Below, piece after piece: positions 32,263 to 45,117 of a stretch of DNA of 64,000 nt. The stretch is from the NCBI RefSeq assembly GCF_963966145.1, contig NC_091047.1, positions 1,426,001-1,490,000 on the forward strand, written 5' to 3'. Made by a program: the position numbers and the translations under genes. The notes under the pieces are model-generated. The model was given only the letters and a program-made list of their open reading frames with translations, did no database searches and was not told where the DNA came from. The number at the start of each line of letters is the position of its first letter. Position 1 is the stretch's first letter. This DNA is from Tenebrio molitor. Taxonomy: Eukaryota > Arthropoda > Insecta > Coleoptera > Tenebrionidae.

Positions 32263-33278
32263 TTAATTTCTTGATAAACTTCTTATAGCTATCGACAAAA
32301 TCTTCATTTATCCGTGACAGTCGTTTGTTTTTAGGTGGTTCGTTCGCTGTCGCCTCCACATTTGGTCCGGCCCTGTCCCTCCCCGGGTATATATAGCCGT
32401 AGTAACACGAGCCCCGACCAGATTATTTTTAAAAGTGAATTTTCAAACATTACCCTAATTATATCATACATCCATTTTATTTACTGGATAATATCTAAGA
32501 ACGGAAATAGCCCGCTCGCGGGAAAAAATCGGGCCTACGGGAGGATATCGGGTTTTACGGCCCCGGTGGAGATAAATAAAAAACAACACCCTCGCGACCG
32601 GGAGCCTCAGAATCGTTGGGGCCATCCGGGGCGACTTGACTTAATTTCTGTTTACTCACGGCCGCTTGCGCCCCATTCGAGCCTCATTTCGCAAAACCAC
32701 AATTTGCTCGAGAACGCGTAAAATCCCCGGACGAGTCAAAATACTGGTGCATTGTGGACGGCTGTTGACTGTTCGAGAGCCCCAGGTAGCCCCGACGCAC
32801 AATGCCCACCACCGGTGGATGTTTGCAGAGGCCGGGGTTGTTGACTCGCGTCGACCGCAGAAAGACCATCATTAGCATTGTTCGGGGGCCATCTCGGAGG
32901 GTTGTTGGTATTTTTTTTTAATTCGGATTTCCGTCGATTTTCCTACAGTCATTATCCCGTTCACATGGATAACGGGGGCACCCCCTGCGATGCGTACGTT
33001 CGACCGTCGTCGCTGCTCCTGTCGGACGTTCTCTCTGTAAATAGGGAGCCGCTCGCTGATATCAAATTACCCCATTATTCTGCTCCGGCCACCCTTACCT
33101 GCCTCTCTCTGCCTCACCTTTGCACACGTACGCACCACCGATGCTCATTTCTACAGCATCGATCATCGGGGGATCGATGCTGTGCGTCATAGGTTATTGC
33201 TTCCGAGAAAATTCATCAACCTATATCAATTTATGAATGGAAAAAAATTCGTACACTCTCTAACAACCCTACTAATAT
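32263..33278. other. Non-coding GC-rich segment
   Basis: Contains a TATA-like GGGTATATATAGCCG at about 32386 in GC-rich surroundings and a perfect hairpin at 33153-33183. No exon recognised. Confidence 0.35.
33153..33183. repeat. 12-bp perfect hairpin
   Basis: ACAGCATCGATC and GATCGATGCTGT flank a 7-base loop. Could be a chance inverted repeat or a structured RNA. Confidence 0.5.
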
Positions 33279-33606
33279 CGCGCGTTCAAATGAAATCCTT
33301 GGCTGAGTAGGTGTTGGAAAAATTAAACCGTTTATTAGAACAGTGTAAAGTTTGAATTTCCCGCCGTTTGACACCACTGATATTTCTTTATGTTTAATTG
33401 AACAGTTTGTTTTCAGCAAAGGATGCCCTTTGATATTTGCTTCGAGAATAGGAATCGTTCAGTTATTCTATTTTTAATGTAAAACATTGCAAAGAAAGAC
33501 AAATAGAAAGATTTTTTGGCTCTAAATTTTAGGTTAGCTGTCAACATGCTTCAATTAATCTACGCTTTAAAAAATCACAACACAACGCCTTCCCAACCCA
33601 GGATTT
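33279..33606. mobile_element. MITE of the GCGCGTTCAAATG family, copy 2 (right end truncated)
   Basis: Starts CGCGCGTTCAAATGAAATCC and follows copy 1 in order to CAACCCAGGATTTTCG, where the terminal CATTTGAACGCGC is lost. Confidence 0.8.
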
Positions 33607-34487
33607 TCGATATTTCGATAAATAATCATGTCCCACTTTCTTCTGACGCCGTGACGTCATCGATCAAATTACAATAATTTGGAGGCGCAAAAAATACACA
33701 AACCGAATCAAAATTTCATAATTTCAATGATTTTTTCCAAACTGAATATTTTTGATTGTCTGTGTTATTCTCCATTTGTCGAGAAATAAACTTTTGATTT
33801 GAGTCTTGTTCGTTGATAACAAAGCACCCCCCTGCAAGCTTTCGGTTTTATTTCCCGAATTAACACAGGAATTTCTTGAAATTTATAGATTCGAAACGTG
33901 AGTCACTCTGAATGCGTGTCAAATATTTAAAATGAAGGGTTAAGAGAGGTATTTCACCCTTCTCGGGTTGTTGTAGAATTAGTGGTGAAACTGGAAAGGC
34001 GCAATTCTTGGTTTGTTCATTGTGCGGTTTGCGGAAAGGGTTGGAACGGGTTAATTTCATTATGTAATGTCGGGAAATGTCGGTTTCGGGCCTTTCTCAC
34101 AAATTGTTGGTTTGATTTGGTTTCTTGCCTTTTTTCATTACATTTTTCTCACACGCTTGACGCGGTGTGGCAGGTATTGAGACCTGGTGAATTTATTACG
34201 CCGGTTCCGTTATGGATTTACATCGGCAACCCTTTACAGGTAATAAAAATATCGTTATTATGTCGAAGGAAAAAATCCAATACGGCTTTTTTATTTGCCA
34301 AACTCGTTCCGTTAAACGTAAAATTATTAAATCTGCAGTTGGATTTAAAAAAATGGGAATTTGGAAATTCAGCTGCGGTTAAAGCAAAAATAATGCATAA
34401 TTTTCAAATTTATACATAAAAAAAATGAATAAATCAAAGATTTCATATGAAACTTACCAGTGTAAATTTTGCATAAACAGCGTTGAC
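33607..34487. other. AT-rich non-coding segment
   Basis: A 145-codon frame at 33982-34419 shows no recognisable family. It includes TGACGTCA at about 33651. Confidence 0.35.
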
Positions 34488-34678
34488 ATTGTTTTATGTG
34501 GCATAATGGGCGGCCATGATTTATTTTTTAACGTTGGACACACTGACCTGACCTGACCTGACCTGACAAATCTCTTCTATTGCAAACTAGTAAAACTGAC
34601 AACAATGTACTAGACTAGACATTAACGCTAATTATAACCTCAAAATTTTCATGGCCTCCCATTATGCCAAAACAACGT
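34488..34678. mobile_element. MITE of the AATGGGAGGCCATG family, copy C
   Basis: Same orientation as copy A, arms around GGCATAATGGGCGGCCATG and CATGGCCTCCCATTATGCC. Its middle holds a TCAGG-type array in place of the copy A sequence. Confidence 0.75.
34544..34567 (-). repeat. TCAGG array on the minus strand
   Basis: Four to five units of CCTGA (TCAGG on the other strand) replace copy A sequence between ACACTG and the AAACTAGTAAAACTG block. Confidence 0.65.
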
Positions 34679-35710
34679 GAATGCATTTTATGTTTTATTT
34701 GAAAACGTTTTTTGACACATCATAAGAAATTTCTTCTTGTTTTTGGAGTGGTTCATCATTTGTTTATTATTCCTGACATCTAAATAAGTAGCAGAGTACT
34801 AAAAATCTTCACAGATATTTAATTCTCAACGTGGTCACATCAGAGGTACTAATAGGTTTGGGGTAACGATGCTGAAGAGGTGCTTTGTTGCCCTCAGAAA
34901 GAAATTCTTTTGGTCTGGTGCATAATACGTTCACGAGATTTCTGCCAACTTTAAAACCTTTGGACAAGTTCTTAACCACTTGAAATGAATAAAAATACAG
35001 ATTTAGGTACCTGATACTTCACTCATTTAAACAAGCCTGAAAAAAGAGACTTTGTGGCTTTTTTATGATTTGTTACCGAATTTTGAAACGAACAAAGAAC
35101 GTAAAACTTGTTAACACCTTTGAGATTCCACACTTTCTTATGCGTTTGTCAAACGGACAGATGGAATTTTTTTAAATTCAAATTGCAACAATTATATAAA
35201 ATTTCTGATCCATTTAATTGGAAATAATCAATTCGGTTCGAGATTATCGAAATAAATTACGTAGAAAGAAGTAATTTAATCGCGAAAAGGCATCAATCAA
35301 TAGAGACAAAAAATAACAATTAATTTTCTTGTCGGTGTTGTTGATTGGATGTGGAGGATGCAAGAAAGTGCTCGAGAATTCTTGGTACGTGGAGAAACTT
35401 TTTCTTTGTCCCTTTGTTTCACCAAAAAATATTGACGAGCTAGGTGAAGTGTTACAATTATTATCTTGAAAGGATACCAAATAGGTTTTAAATTCTTGAC
35501 GACGTAACGTTGCAATTTACACAAGTTAATGTCATTTCCAGATAAATAGTAAAATCAAAATATGTAAACTTTTTAAGACAAACAAACAAAAAACATCAAA
35601 CCAAAGTAATTGTAAAAGGATAAAATAATTAGATATTTACACGCTACTTTTTTAGAACTGGAGTTTTGTAATCCCACGTGTAAAAAAAAGTTTTGTGTAC
35701 AAGTTGCATA
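34679..35710. other. AT-rich non-coding segment
   Basis: No gene or element recognised. Confidence 0.35.
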
Positions 35711-35712
35711 TA

Positions 35713-36195
35713 CAGGGTGTCTCAAAATTCGCGAATTCCGAATTCAGGGCGTTGTAGGGGATCACTTCAGTAGTCCAAATATGGAAATTAAAAAAAAAAT
35801 CAGGACTCCCCCCACAAAGATACATTGGTCTGAAGTTGCACTCTTTGAAGTGCGTTTTCTTCAAATACAAGCTGAAAAGTTCAGTGTTTATTGTTATTTA
35901 TGGTGTAGATGATTGTGGAAAATAATGACGTAAAACAATTTTTTGAAAAATAGCTTTACTTTGGGATAAAAAAAATCTTAAATTTTTGTAATTTTTCTTA
36001 AAAATGGAACGGCAACATAGCGAGAATAGTATTTTGTCACTGTGGATATGAAGGCTGCTATGTATTGAACAAAATTAAAGTGCTTATATCTTCTTCAGGA
36101 AGAGCGAATTTTTCTTTTCAAGTATTTTTGGAGCTCCACTGGGTCCTTTCCTACAACGCTCTGAATTCGGAATTCGCGAATTTTGAGACACTCTG
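35713..36195. mobile_element. 483-bp mariner-type MITE
   Basis: Long TIRs starting CAGGGTGTCTCAAAATTCGC and continuing through GAATTCCGAATTCAGGGCGT; the right end is ..TTTTGAGACACTCTG. TA at 35711-35712 and 36196-36197. A truncated relative starts at 44824. Confidence 0.9.
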
Positions 36196-36197
36196 TA

Positions 36198-38941
36198 TAG
36201 GTACTTATTGCAACATCTGCGTCTCTTTAAAATTATTGCGTAAAAAATAATGAATAAAAGTTCAAAACATGAATTTTTTGGCATTGTAAAGATAACTTGT
36301 AACTTGCTAATAACTAAAAACTTGAAGCGTGCACATTTAATAGTTATTTTCCTATGAGTAGCGCTGTCAGATCATTTTTCAGGTATGAGACTGAAATTTG
36401 AAGCACGAGGCGTTAGCCGAGTGATGCAAAACAGGCCGAAAAGTGGCAAAATCTTAAAAAACATTGATAAATTGTAAATTTTGACAGATGTCAAGTTAGT
36501 TATACCGGGAAAGGCTTTCAACTCTTCTAAAAAAATTTGATGTACGATGTTTACGATTTTTTTTAACCATGATATTTGCAAAAACAAAACGAAAAAATCG
36601 TCCAATGTGCCTCAACTTAGACGTTTTAGGCGTTGTGAAGGCGAAGATGTTTTTGAAATAAAGAAATTCCCCAAAAATATTGCTATTTGCCAAACAATTG
36701 GGACAACAAACAACACTTTTAAATTTCTGCAAACATTCGGTTATGTCGGCCTTTCTGGTGGCGATCTGCATCATTTACAAAAACTCCACAATTTCTCATT
36801 ACACAATTGTTTTGTTTTTTTTCTTCCTTTTACTTTTCGCCATCAAAATGTTTGAATTATTCTTCTCACGATTTCCTCGTCAGTCCATCAGCTCCGTCGC
36901 ACCGGGACCCTCCTGGCCGGCGCCGCTCCCGAGCCCTCGTCATCGTTAGTTTTGCAACGGTTGAACACGTGTAAACGCATTTTCGCGTAAAAAAAACACG
37001 AATAAATGGCAGAAAAAAAGGCGTCACCTTGCAAACCGCCGACCGCAAACGAAATAAAATCAACGCGTTGGTAATCCGACACCGCAGCAACTGCGCAACG
37101 AGGGTATCGGACCATTTCAATTACCACCTCGTCGAAACTAACCCAGATGATTGTTCCTGTCGACGAGCAAGGGTGAAAAAGAATGTTTCGGCGGAAAACT
37201 GCCCCGCGCGATTGGCGGGATCGCTCAGACCAAACAATCGAAGAGTTCCTCCGTTGAATTGGCGGGTGTCGGTTTACTGCACACGATTCCGGCAAAATCG
37301 AACGATAAACGGCTGTTTTCGATGGGAATTGTTGCGAGCGCGATTCGGTTTGCGCAATTTGTCGGGCGATTGTTGTTCTCGGCCGCACACGCTGCCCACC
37401 GAAATAGATTTTCCGAGTGGAAATAGTTTTCCCGAGTCGATTAATCCGGAGGGAAAAACCTCATCGCTTCCAGCTCGCCGTATCGATCTGCCAAAACTCC
37501 AGCAGTTTTCAAAAGCTGACAAACAAAGCTAATATTTGTTGAGAGGGCGAGCAATAAAAGCATTTCGTTCGCATGGATCTAGAGTGCGTCGCCACCTCTG
37601 TCCGTCTCTGTCTGGGGCCGCCGCCCCCGTGCGTCCGACAGAGACGCCGGACCCTCTCGGCCCCGACCGTCTTCCGAGCATTATCTGTCAAGTGACAGTA
37701 GGTCCATCTGCCTCCGTGGCCACGCCCCTGCCTTCCCCTCTCGACTCGAGAGGGGATGAAATGACATTTGTCCGTCGTTTTGTCCTGGGGATTGGTCGAT
37801 CTCCGGTTGTTATGGTAACTGGCGTCGTCGGGGTGGGGGTCCAGACGAATTGCTGGTTGTGGATTTTCTTGGGGTTTTCACGACACCCCGCGGCTGTTTA
37901 TTTTAACGCGATGATCATCGACAGCCGGAACGCCGACATAATACAATAACCTCTTTATGTAAATGGCCACTCGTGGTGGAGAGCTCCTCCAGGGTAACGC
38001 GATCCCACAGACCCGTCTGGAATACGAACGTGACCAACATTCGACGTCCCAAAACTCCACACACTCCTTTTCTGCAAATGCACCGTTGCGAAACACTTCG
38101 CCTTTCCCACGATTCTGCAAATCTTGCACTTACCGCAAAACCGCACCTCCGTAATAAAACAAAAGCACCAGGACGTCGATTTGTCGCTGGAAAAAACGGT
38201 TTAGTTTTGTAATTTCTGATAGCTTCAAGGTTTTAGAGCGGAGCGATAGAGACGTATTGGATTACTCCTGTTTGGAATATTTGTGTAACTAACTTCCTGT
38301 GAGAATGGTGTCGATTTGACGTTTCGACGTGCGATTATCGAACTTTTTTCGAGATAGATCGTCGACCAATCGGACCACCGCGATAATTAGCCTGATGACG
38401 TGACGGATGGTGATGGGTTGTGAAATTCAAACACCCCGTCCCGAGGGGCAGATTCGTTATCTGGATCGGGGCTGCATTCTGATGTTTTCGAACCAATTCG
38501 TAGATAACGAGAGAGATCGATTCGAAATTCTGCGTTTGCATCCGTTTTCTATACGTTTTTTTTCCTTCCGATTTCTACCTTTTCGAGTTTGGCAGCTGTT
38601 AAAAACGAATCAATTATTGCCCCTTTCGACGGCGGTCAACGAGCCCCTCATTTGCTCGCCATGATTCCGTAACCCCCGGGGAAAAACGCTCTCAACACAG
38701 CAGGCTCGCTACGAGACATATGTTAAAATTGCTCTTTTCGTTGCGTGATTAGCACTCGACTTGATCCCGAGGGTGCTCGAATAAATGCAATAAACGATCA
38801 GATTTGCAGCCCCCTTAAGAAACCCTTTAAACGTGACATGCTTTTCTTTGTTGTCTCATGTCTTACTAAATGTCAAAATAGAAATATAGTGCAAGCAAAT
38901 AAATACATACTTAGGTACCTAATTAAAAATGTGACAAAACA
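36198..38941. other. Non-coding; GC-rich from about 36860 to 38700
   Basis: The left part (36198-36360) is an old repeat also seen at about 41220-41420. The GC-rich part has overlapping frames of 160-170 codons on both strands without recognisable families, and a 10-bp-arm hairpin at 37735-37755 (CCCCTCTCGA / TCGAGAGGGG with one base between). Confidence 0.4.
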
Positions 38942-38943
38942 TA

Positions 38944-40293
38944 CAGGGTGTCCCACTAGTCCCAGAGTTGCGAAAAAGCTCCATAACTTGTTTCTTATTA
39001 AAGGTATCTACTTTTTCTTTTTTCTAAATAATAGCTACGCTTCTACTGCATATTCGGAAAATATCGCGGTATATATACAGGGTGTCCCAATATTATAAAA
39101 ACACTAAACCTACCCAGTTTGATTTCATTTTTGGATTCTATGCAAAATTGTGAATCAAATCTACACAGGTCGTTTGTACTTATCTGCCCTCGTTTTTGGT
39201 CAATGGCGCTTTTTTTACCAGAATTCCGAATTGCAGGGGTCCCTTCAAAAATTCGTACCTTCCAAATAGTTGCACATAAATTAAAATAATTAAGGCTGTT
39301 TGATTCCTGAATGTTTGCCGCATCTGTTAAGTGTTTACTCAATAACGTGCTTAGTCGCATATGCCTACTGCGATTTTTTAAATATAACAAACTAAAAATG
39401 CCAAAAACTCATTTTTTTCAAATGGCACCCCGCATTTATTATTGCACTGGTCGAAAGCTTTTTTGACAAGCTTTCCAACGATATAGTGTTTGTATAGTCG
39501 AATGTGAAAATCTAGGGTGCTATCTTAAAATCTCTAAAAATCACTAAAATAATTAAATGTTTAATTGTTAAACACTGTTTTGTTAGTTGATTCATCTTTA
39601 TGGATTGACCATATTGTGTGATTATCTTTTTTAGGCCTACTAGATTTTTGTATTGTCTTTTTAACGGAAAAATTGCACCAAATTTAGCGATTTTAGGATA
39701 GCACCCTAGATTTTCAGATTCGACTATACAAACCTTATATTGTTCAAAAACTTGTCAAAAAAGCTTTCGACCAGTGCAATAATAAATACGGGGTGCCATT
39801 TGAAAAAAAATTGTCTTTGACATTTTTAGTTCGTTATGTTTAAAAAATCGCAGTAGGCATATGCGACTGAGCAGGTTGTTCAGTAAACACTCAGCAGATG
39901 TGGCAAACATTCGGAAATGAAACAGCGTCAATAATTTTAATTTATGTGCAACGATTTGGAAGGTACGAATTTTCGAAGGGACCCCTGCAATTCGAAATTC
40001 TGGTAAAAAAAACGCCACTGATCAAAAACGATGGCAGATAAGTAAAAACGACCTGTATAAATTTGATTCATAATTTAGCATAGAATTCAAAAATAAAATA
40101 AAACGGAGTAGGTTTTGTTTAAAAAACATAACTTTAGTGTTTTTATAATATTGAGACACACTGTATACTGTATATACCGCAATATTTTCCGAATGTGCAG
40201 TAGAAGCGTAGCTATCATTTAGAAAAAAGAAAAAGTTGATATCTTTAATAACAAACAAGTTATGGGGCTTTTTCGCAACTCTGGGACACCCTG
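38944..40293. mobile_element. Outer palindromic TIR element, split by an inner one
   Basis: Ends CAGGGTGTCCCACTAGTCCC and ..CTGGGACACCCTG, TA at 38942-38943 and 40294-40295. Each arm is about 130 bp and runs to GCGGTATATA / TATATACCGC, so the element is almost a loop-less palindrome of about 265 bp. The inner element is inserted at its centre. Confidence 0.88.
39078..40163. mobile_element. Inner long foldback element (1086 bp)
   Basis: Ends CAGGGTGTCCCAATATTATA and ..TATAATATTGAGACACACTG, TA at 39076-39077 and 40164-40165. Arms of about 460 bp (39078-39540 and 39695-40163) surround a loop of about 150 bp. Both arms, read toward the loop, encode a similar short stretch FLPEFRIAGVPSKIRTFQIV, possibly captured coding sequence. 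Confidence 0.88.
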
Positions 40294-40295
40294 TA

Positions 40296-43080
40296 TGTCG
40301 AAAATTAAATGAAGTCTTAATTCATTCACAAATTGACTGAATACTTTAAGTACCTAATGTCATTTTGGGACTCCATCGATTGTCCAAAAATATATCGAAA
40401 TCTGATATATCGACAATCCAGAAAACCAAGTTTTAAATAAATAATCGTTCACGTCCTAAAAAATTATTTATTATGACAACGACATAAATAATTTTGAAAT
40501 GCAACACCTGTAGGCTATTAATTTTGGTGTTTTTACTGATATCCATAAAATAAATTAAAATTATGAAGATGGTGTAGCGACAAAATTCAAAACTCGTTTC
40601 TTATGGAACGACTTTATTAAAAAGGGAGATTTAACAGAAAAGTTACTAATAAGAAAAGTCTTGAAAGATAAAAATTTCAATTTTCGAAATTTTATGCACC
40701 ATAAAGCATGATTCAGATGGATTTCGGATTTAAATTTGGATTCATCACTTCGATTCAAAACCAAAGTACCAAATTACTTCCGCAGGAAAAATTATGGCGA
40801 CAATTTTTTGGAATCCAAGATTTTAGATTTTCGACTTTACAAATACATAATACAGGGTCATTATGAATAATTGTAGTCCAAGTTGGCGTGAAAACTGAAT
40901 GTAAAATTCATGGTTGCCGCTCCATATGAAAATGATCAAAATTACGTGAATAAGAATACACACCTTTCACACAATTGACACTATTGACAGTTCACGTCCC
41001 ATTAGAGTTGTGTGACTACAATGTAGAAATCTTTTTGGGAAATCTCAATAAATTACTGTACCTCACGGATTTTTTTTATTCAACACAATCTCCTTTTAAA
41101 TTGATGCACTTGATGTACCACTCATAACAGTTATTTATGAGACATGGCACTCTTATTTTTAACAAGTGGAAAGTCTACAGATAGGAGTGGAACGAGTGTA
41201 AAAAAGTGTTTTATACACAAGTTGCATATGTAACCTTTTCGCAACGTCGTTGTCTCTGTAATATAAAATTATTACGACAGGAATAATTGATAAAACTTCA
41301 AAGTATTAATTTTCTACAGTTATTCCGTGACTTGGGTAACTGGGTAAAAGTAAAAAACTATCACCAAGTTGAAGTGTGCACATTTATAGTTCTTTTACAA
41401 TTATTTCCACAGAATGAATGAATACGGTGTGGACAGTGCATTCCAGAGGAAATTCATTTTGTATTTTCGCTAATTCTTTAAGAAATTAAGCAAGGCTTAA
41501 TTATACTGAAGTGTAAAATAAAGTTCTCCAAACTTTAAATGAATAAAGTGAATAAAGTGTTTTAGATAGCGTTTTATCCACGCAAGAATGTTTAAACGCG
41601 AGACGATAGTCGACACACTCATTTACAAACATAATCGCTGGAATTTCACCTGATTTTATCAAAAAATGATTTGACATTTCGCTCTACAGCGGCAAAAATC
41701 ATTGAAATTAATTTAAAAAATATCGGGAGGTGTTGAATGGTTGCTATTTATTTTCGATTGTTTATCGACTCCATTTGTAAAAATTTGTGAATTTGGTGAA
41801 AAATGCAAGAAAGTTATTCTGTTCCTGAGATAATCCTTGAGGAAGCTGAAGAAGCAACTCTCCAATTATTGCCTGCGAAGTCCATTACGAAAAAGTATTT
41901 TCTGAATTTAATGAGTGGAAAGAAAAACGGGGGGTAATGACAATAAATGAGGAAGTCCTGTTATCGTATTTCTTAAATTTGAAGAAGAAGTATGCTATTT
42001 CATTTCATTTCATTTCTGACAGTGCCGAACAAAATAAAATGTGATTGATTTAAGAGTAAGTATTTTTCATTATCCCACTAGTGCAATAAAGTAACTTCAT
42101 TATTCTATTAGTGGATAAAGTGGTACTTTAGACGGTTCATAAGTGTGGATAAAACTTCAATTATAAGGTGATTGTGGATAAAATCTTTTTTCTACTCCTG
42201 TTGTATAATATCGTAATTATGGAATTGTAAACCGTCAGTTTTTGTCTAGTAATGAAACTTATTTATCAATTTCTCTTCATAGTCATAAAAAAAGTATAGT
42301 ATGTATCCTACTCGCGGGTAATGGCTATTACTCACTCGGATGAATTACGGCATCATTACTCACTCATTGGATAATATATTATTATTTTACACAATGACAA
42401 TCTGTCATGTTTTCTTTAAAAACTGACAAAAGGCAACAGGTTTAATTCCAAATTTGGTGTAACCCAATCACACTCGCTTCCATCGAGACACTTCAATTGA
42501 TTTTTGTCAAGACAAACGCTTTCTAACGAAACATCGATCAAAATTGATCGCGTTGAAACTGGAGCGATATTATTTGCTAATTAGAGTGCAGATTAAATAT
42601 TCCTTGTGTTGCTAAATATCACCTGATGAACATGTCCGCAATTCTTTTGACGCGAATTCGACACCACCACCTCTCAAATTCTAACAACTATTTTATATTA
42701 ATTAATTATTAATTTGAAATTAGCGGCGATAATTTGTTTGATTGTCAATTATACTATAGTATCAATCAATCAATGTCGACAGAAAATCAATATTGACCAT
42801 GAAATTACGTATTTGATGTTACTTACAGCTCCAGCATTATAGTTATTACAACAATTAAAAACCTACACGATTAAAATTTAAACAAATATAAAATTTTATT
42901 GACCGATTAAATCGTAAAATCGCGATTAGATTTTTGCCTTGTGGGGGTAGGAATTGCACAGTTAAAAAATATCGTCGTCCTTCGTGCCGCATCGATAATT
43001 CGAAAATGGAAACACGTGTCTAGCAACCCTGTCGCACTGGCGGCGATAAATTAATCAATTAATTACGACCGGCCGCCACC
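40296..43080. other. AT-rich non-coding with remnants of elements
   Basis: An isolated mariner-type start CAGGGTCATTATGAATAATT follows TA at about 40854 with no matching end. 41215-41420 is a copy of the old repeat that also flanks the element at 35713. No gene recognised. Confidence 0.4.
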
Positions 43081-44595
43081 ATATTGGTGCATGTGCCGTC
43101 CACTGGGACGAATAAATTTTTCCATCATTTAACTTTTATCGCGCCTCATTACTTAGCTTGATGCCGTCATTAGTCCCGTTATCGGAATCGGCGCGAAGAG
43201 ACGTTCATGGATCGCATCAAACCTAACAACAGTCGTCGTCGTCCTCGTAATCGTCGACGATAAATCATCCCGCGATATTGTTTAAATTAGCGGTGGCACC
43301 GTGGGCCGCTCTCGGCACAACATCCGTCCAGATAACTGCTTGTGCTTTCAGAAAATGCAAGAGCCAACCGCTCGCGGACATGATGCAGTATCGTGTCATC
43401 CGAAACTCTCGGCGAAACACGAAACCCCAACCGCATTTCACTACCTCACTGACATTACATTACCACTGTGTACTGTGTTACCGCGTGCCGGTTCTCACAT
43501 GGCGATACACCACTTCAGGGAGAAAGGTTTCTTTTGGGGTTGCGGGACTTCCCGCGAGAAGTGGACGTCACGTGGTCGCGGCCCGACGCGAATCCAACGC
43601 CGGACGGGCCGCGCCCACCCCTTTCTCGCGCGCTTCATCAACGTTGCGCCTAATTACATCCATTCCACTCGTTATGGGCAAAGAAGTGCTAAAGCCCGAC
43701 TCCTGACCCGGACCAGCCATCCGTCTCGCGCCACCCCCGGCCCAATTAGCCCCGCAAACGTCACACAAACATGCGAACCCGAGCCGAACCAGCTTCGAAA
43801 CGCACATTTTTTTTCTGCGGCCCCTCAAAAAATAAAACTGTCAAATGTGCAACGGTGGTTTTACGAGGACGGATTTTTTATTGGCCTAAATATAGAGCCG
43901 TAAACCCGCGAACAAGATTAGATTTTATTGTTTAATGTTTTTAAATCGAGATGTGTAATAAATTTTGGTTGGGCTCCGTAACGCGATCCAGCTTCTTCGA
44001 CGACTCCCACACTCCTGCGCTCATTATTATTAGGATTTTTTTCGGTGTGGATTTGCGTACGACGTTTCGATACTACTATTTAAATGGGGCGGCTCGGCTT
44101 ACAACCAAAATATCAAATACATACAAGGTATCGCGTGTCGTCGTTCATTCATATCAGCGATTTGAAACTCGACCAACTCACCGAATTAGAATTTGTCAAC
44201 TTCATTCATAAATTGCCGTCGACACATGGCATTCATGTTTGTGTGTGTGTGTGTTTTTTTTTAACACCCGACCGGAGTCAATTACATAATTGATGTAAAT
44301 TGGCCGGGCTCTAATTACGCTAATTTTTGTGGGAGACGCTCCAGGCCCCATCACGACTTTATTTAGACGCAAAACCATACCACTAATTAGCCGCCGTCAC
44401 ATTTTTATTCACTCACCTGACCGCCGCCGCCCTCGCTCCTCTGCCCCTGCAACAAAACATCAAATAGTCAAACAACAAAAATTACACTGTGTACTAAACA
44501 TAAAGAGAGAATTGCACAACTACGCCGTGCAGGGAGCCGCATCATCTTGTTGAAGAACAAATAAATCCTGCCCCTTTTATAATATGTATGTAATT
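43081..44595. other. GC-rich non-coding island
   Basis: A 200-codon frame (43301-43903, +) and an antisense frame follow base composition; no family. A GT microsatellite followed by a T run lies at 44237-44263. Confidence 0.4.
44237..44263. repeat. (GT)n microsatellite with T run
   Basis: About eight GT units followed by nine T. Confidence 0.8.
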
Positions 44596-45117
44596 TTTTA
44601 GGCACCCATAATGAAAACGGAAATTTCACGTACTCACAAGCGGACGAAAAGTAACTCTTTTTCGGACGCTAACCCTGGGGCCATCTGTTGGTCTATTTAG
44701 TTAGCAACGAAACCGACAGAATCGATAATTGTCCTGTCACCATAAATTATGTAAATATTGCAAATAGTCAATTTCTAGTTTTGTTGGCAAGATGATAACA
44801 AATACTAGAAACAATTGTTAATACAGGGTGTCTCAAAATTCGCGAATTCCAAATTCAGAGCGTTGTGGAAGATCACTTCAATAGTCCAAATATGGAAATT
44901 TAAAAAAAATTGGGTTTCCCCCCACATATTTTAATACATTTTTCTACTAGAAAAAGGTAGATCCAAAATAAAATTGTAATTTTCCAATGATGTCTTTTGC
45001 TTTGTAGTAAATTTAATATGCACCGCTGCCAAAAAGTGCGTTTTGTCCTCGCCTGTTGTCGAGCCTCGGCTGCGCCTCGGCCGAAAAAGATGCACTTTTT
45101 GGCCTGGATACACAGAT
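44596..45117 (+). repeat. 0.5-kb dispersed repeat, copy 1
   Basis: Shares with 54248-54668 the blocks ACTCACAAGCGGACGAAAAG, GTTAGCAACGAAACCG, ATAATTGTCCTGTCACCATA, TTCTAGTTTTGTTGGCAAG and GAAAAAGATGCACTTTTTGG. It is interrupted by a truncated mariner-type MITE (44824 to about 44940). Confidence 0.75.
44824..44940 (+). mobile_element. Truncated relative of the 35713 MITE
   Basis: Begins CAGGGTGTCTCAAAATTCGC after TA and follows the 35713 element for about 115 bp (CAATAGTCCAAATATGG), then breaks off. Confidence 0.8.

Noticed and set aside
43301..43903. 200-codon open frame
   Set aside because: Pro/Arg/Thr-rich with overlapping frames on both strands and no domain; likely chance in GC-rich DNA.
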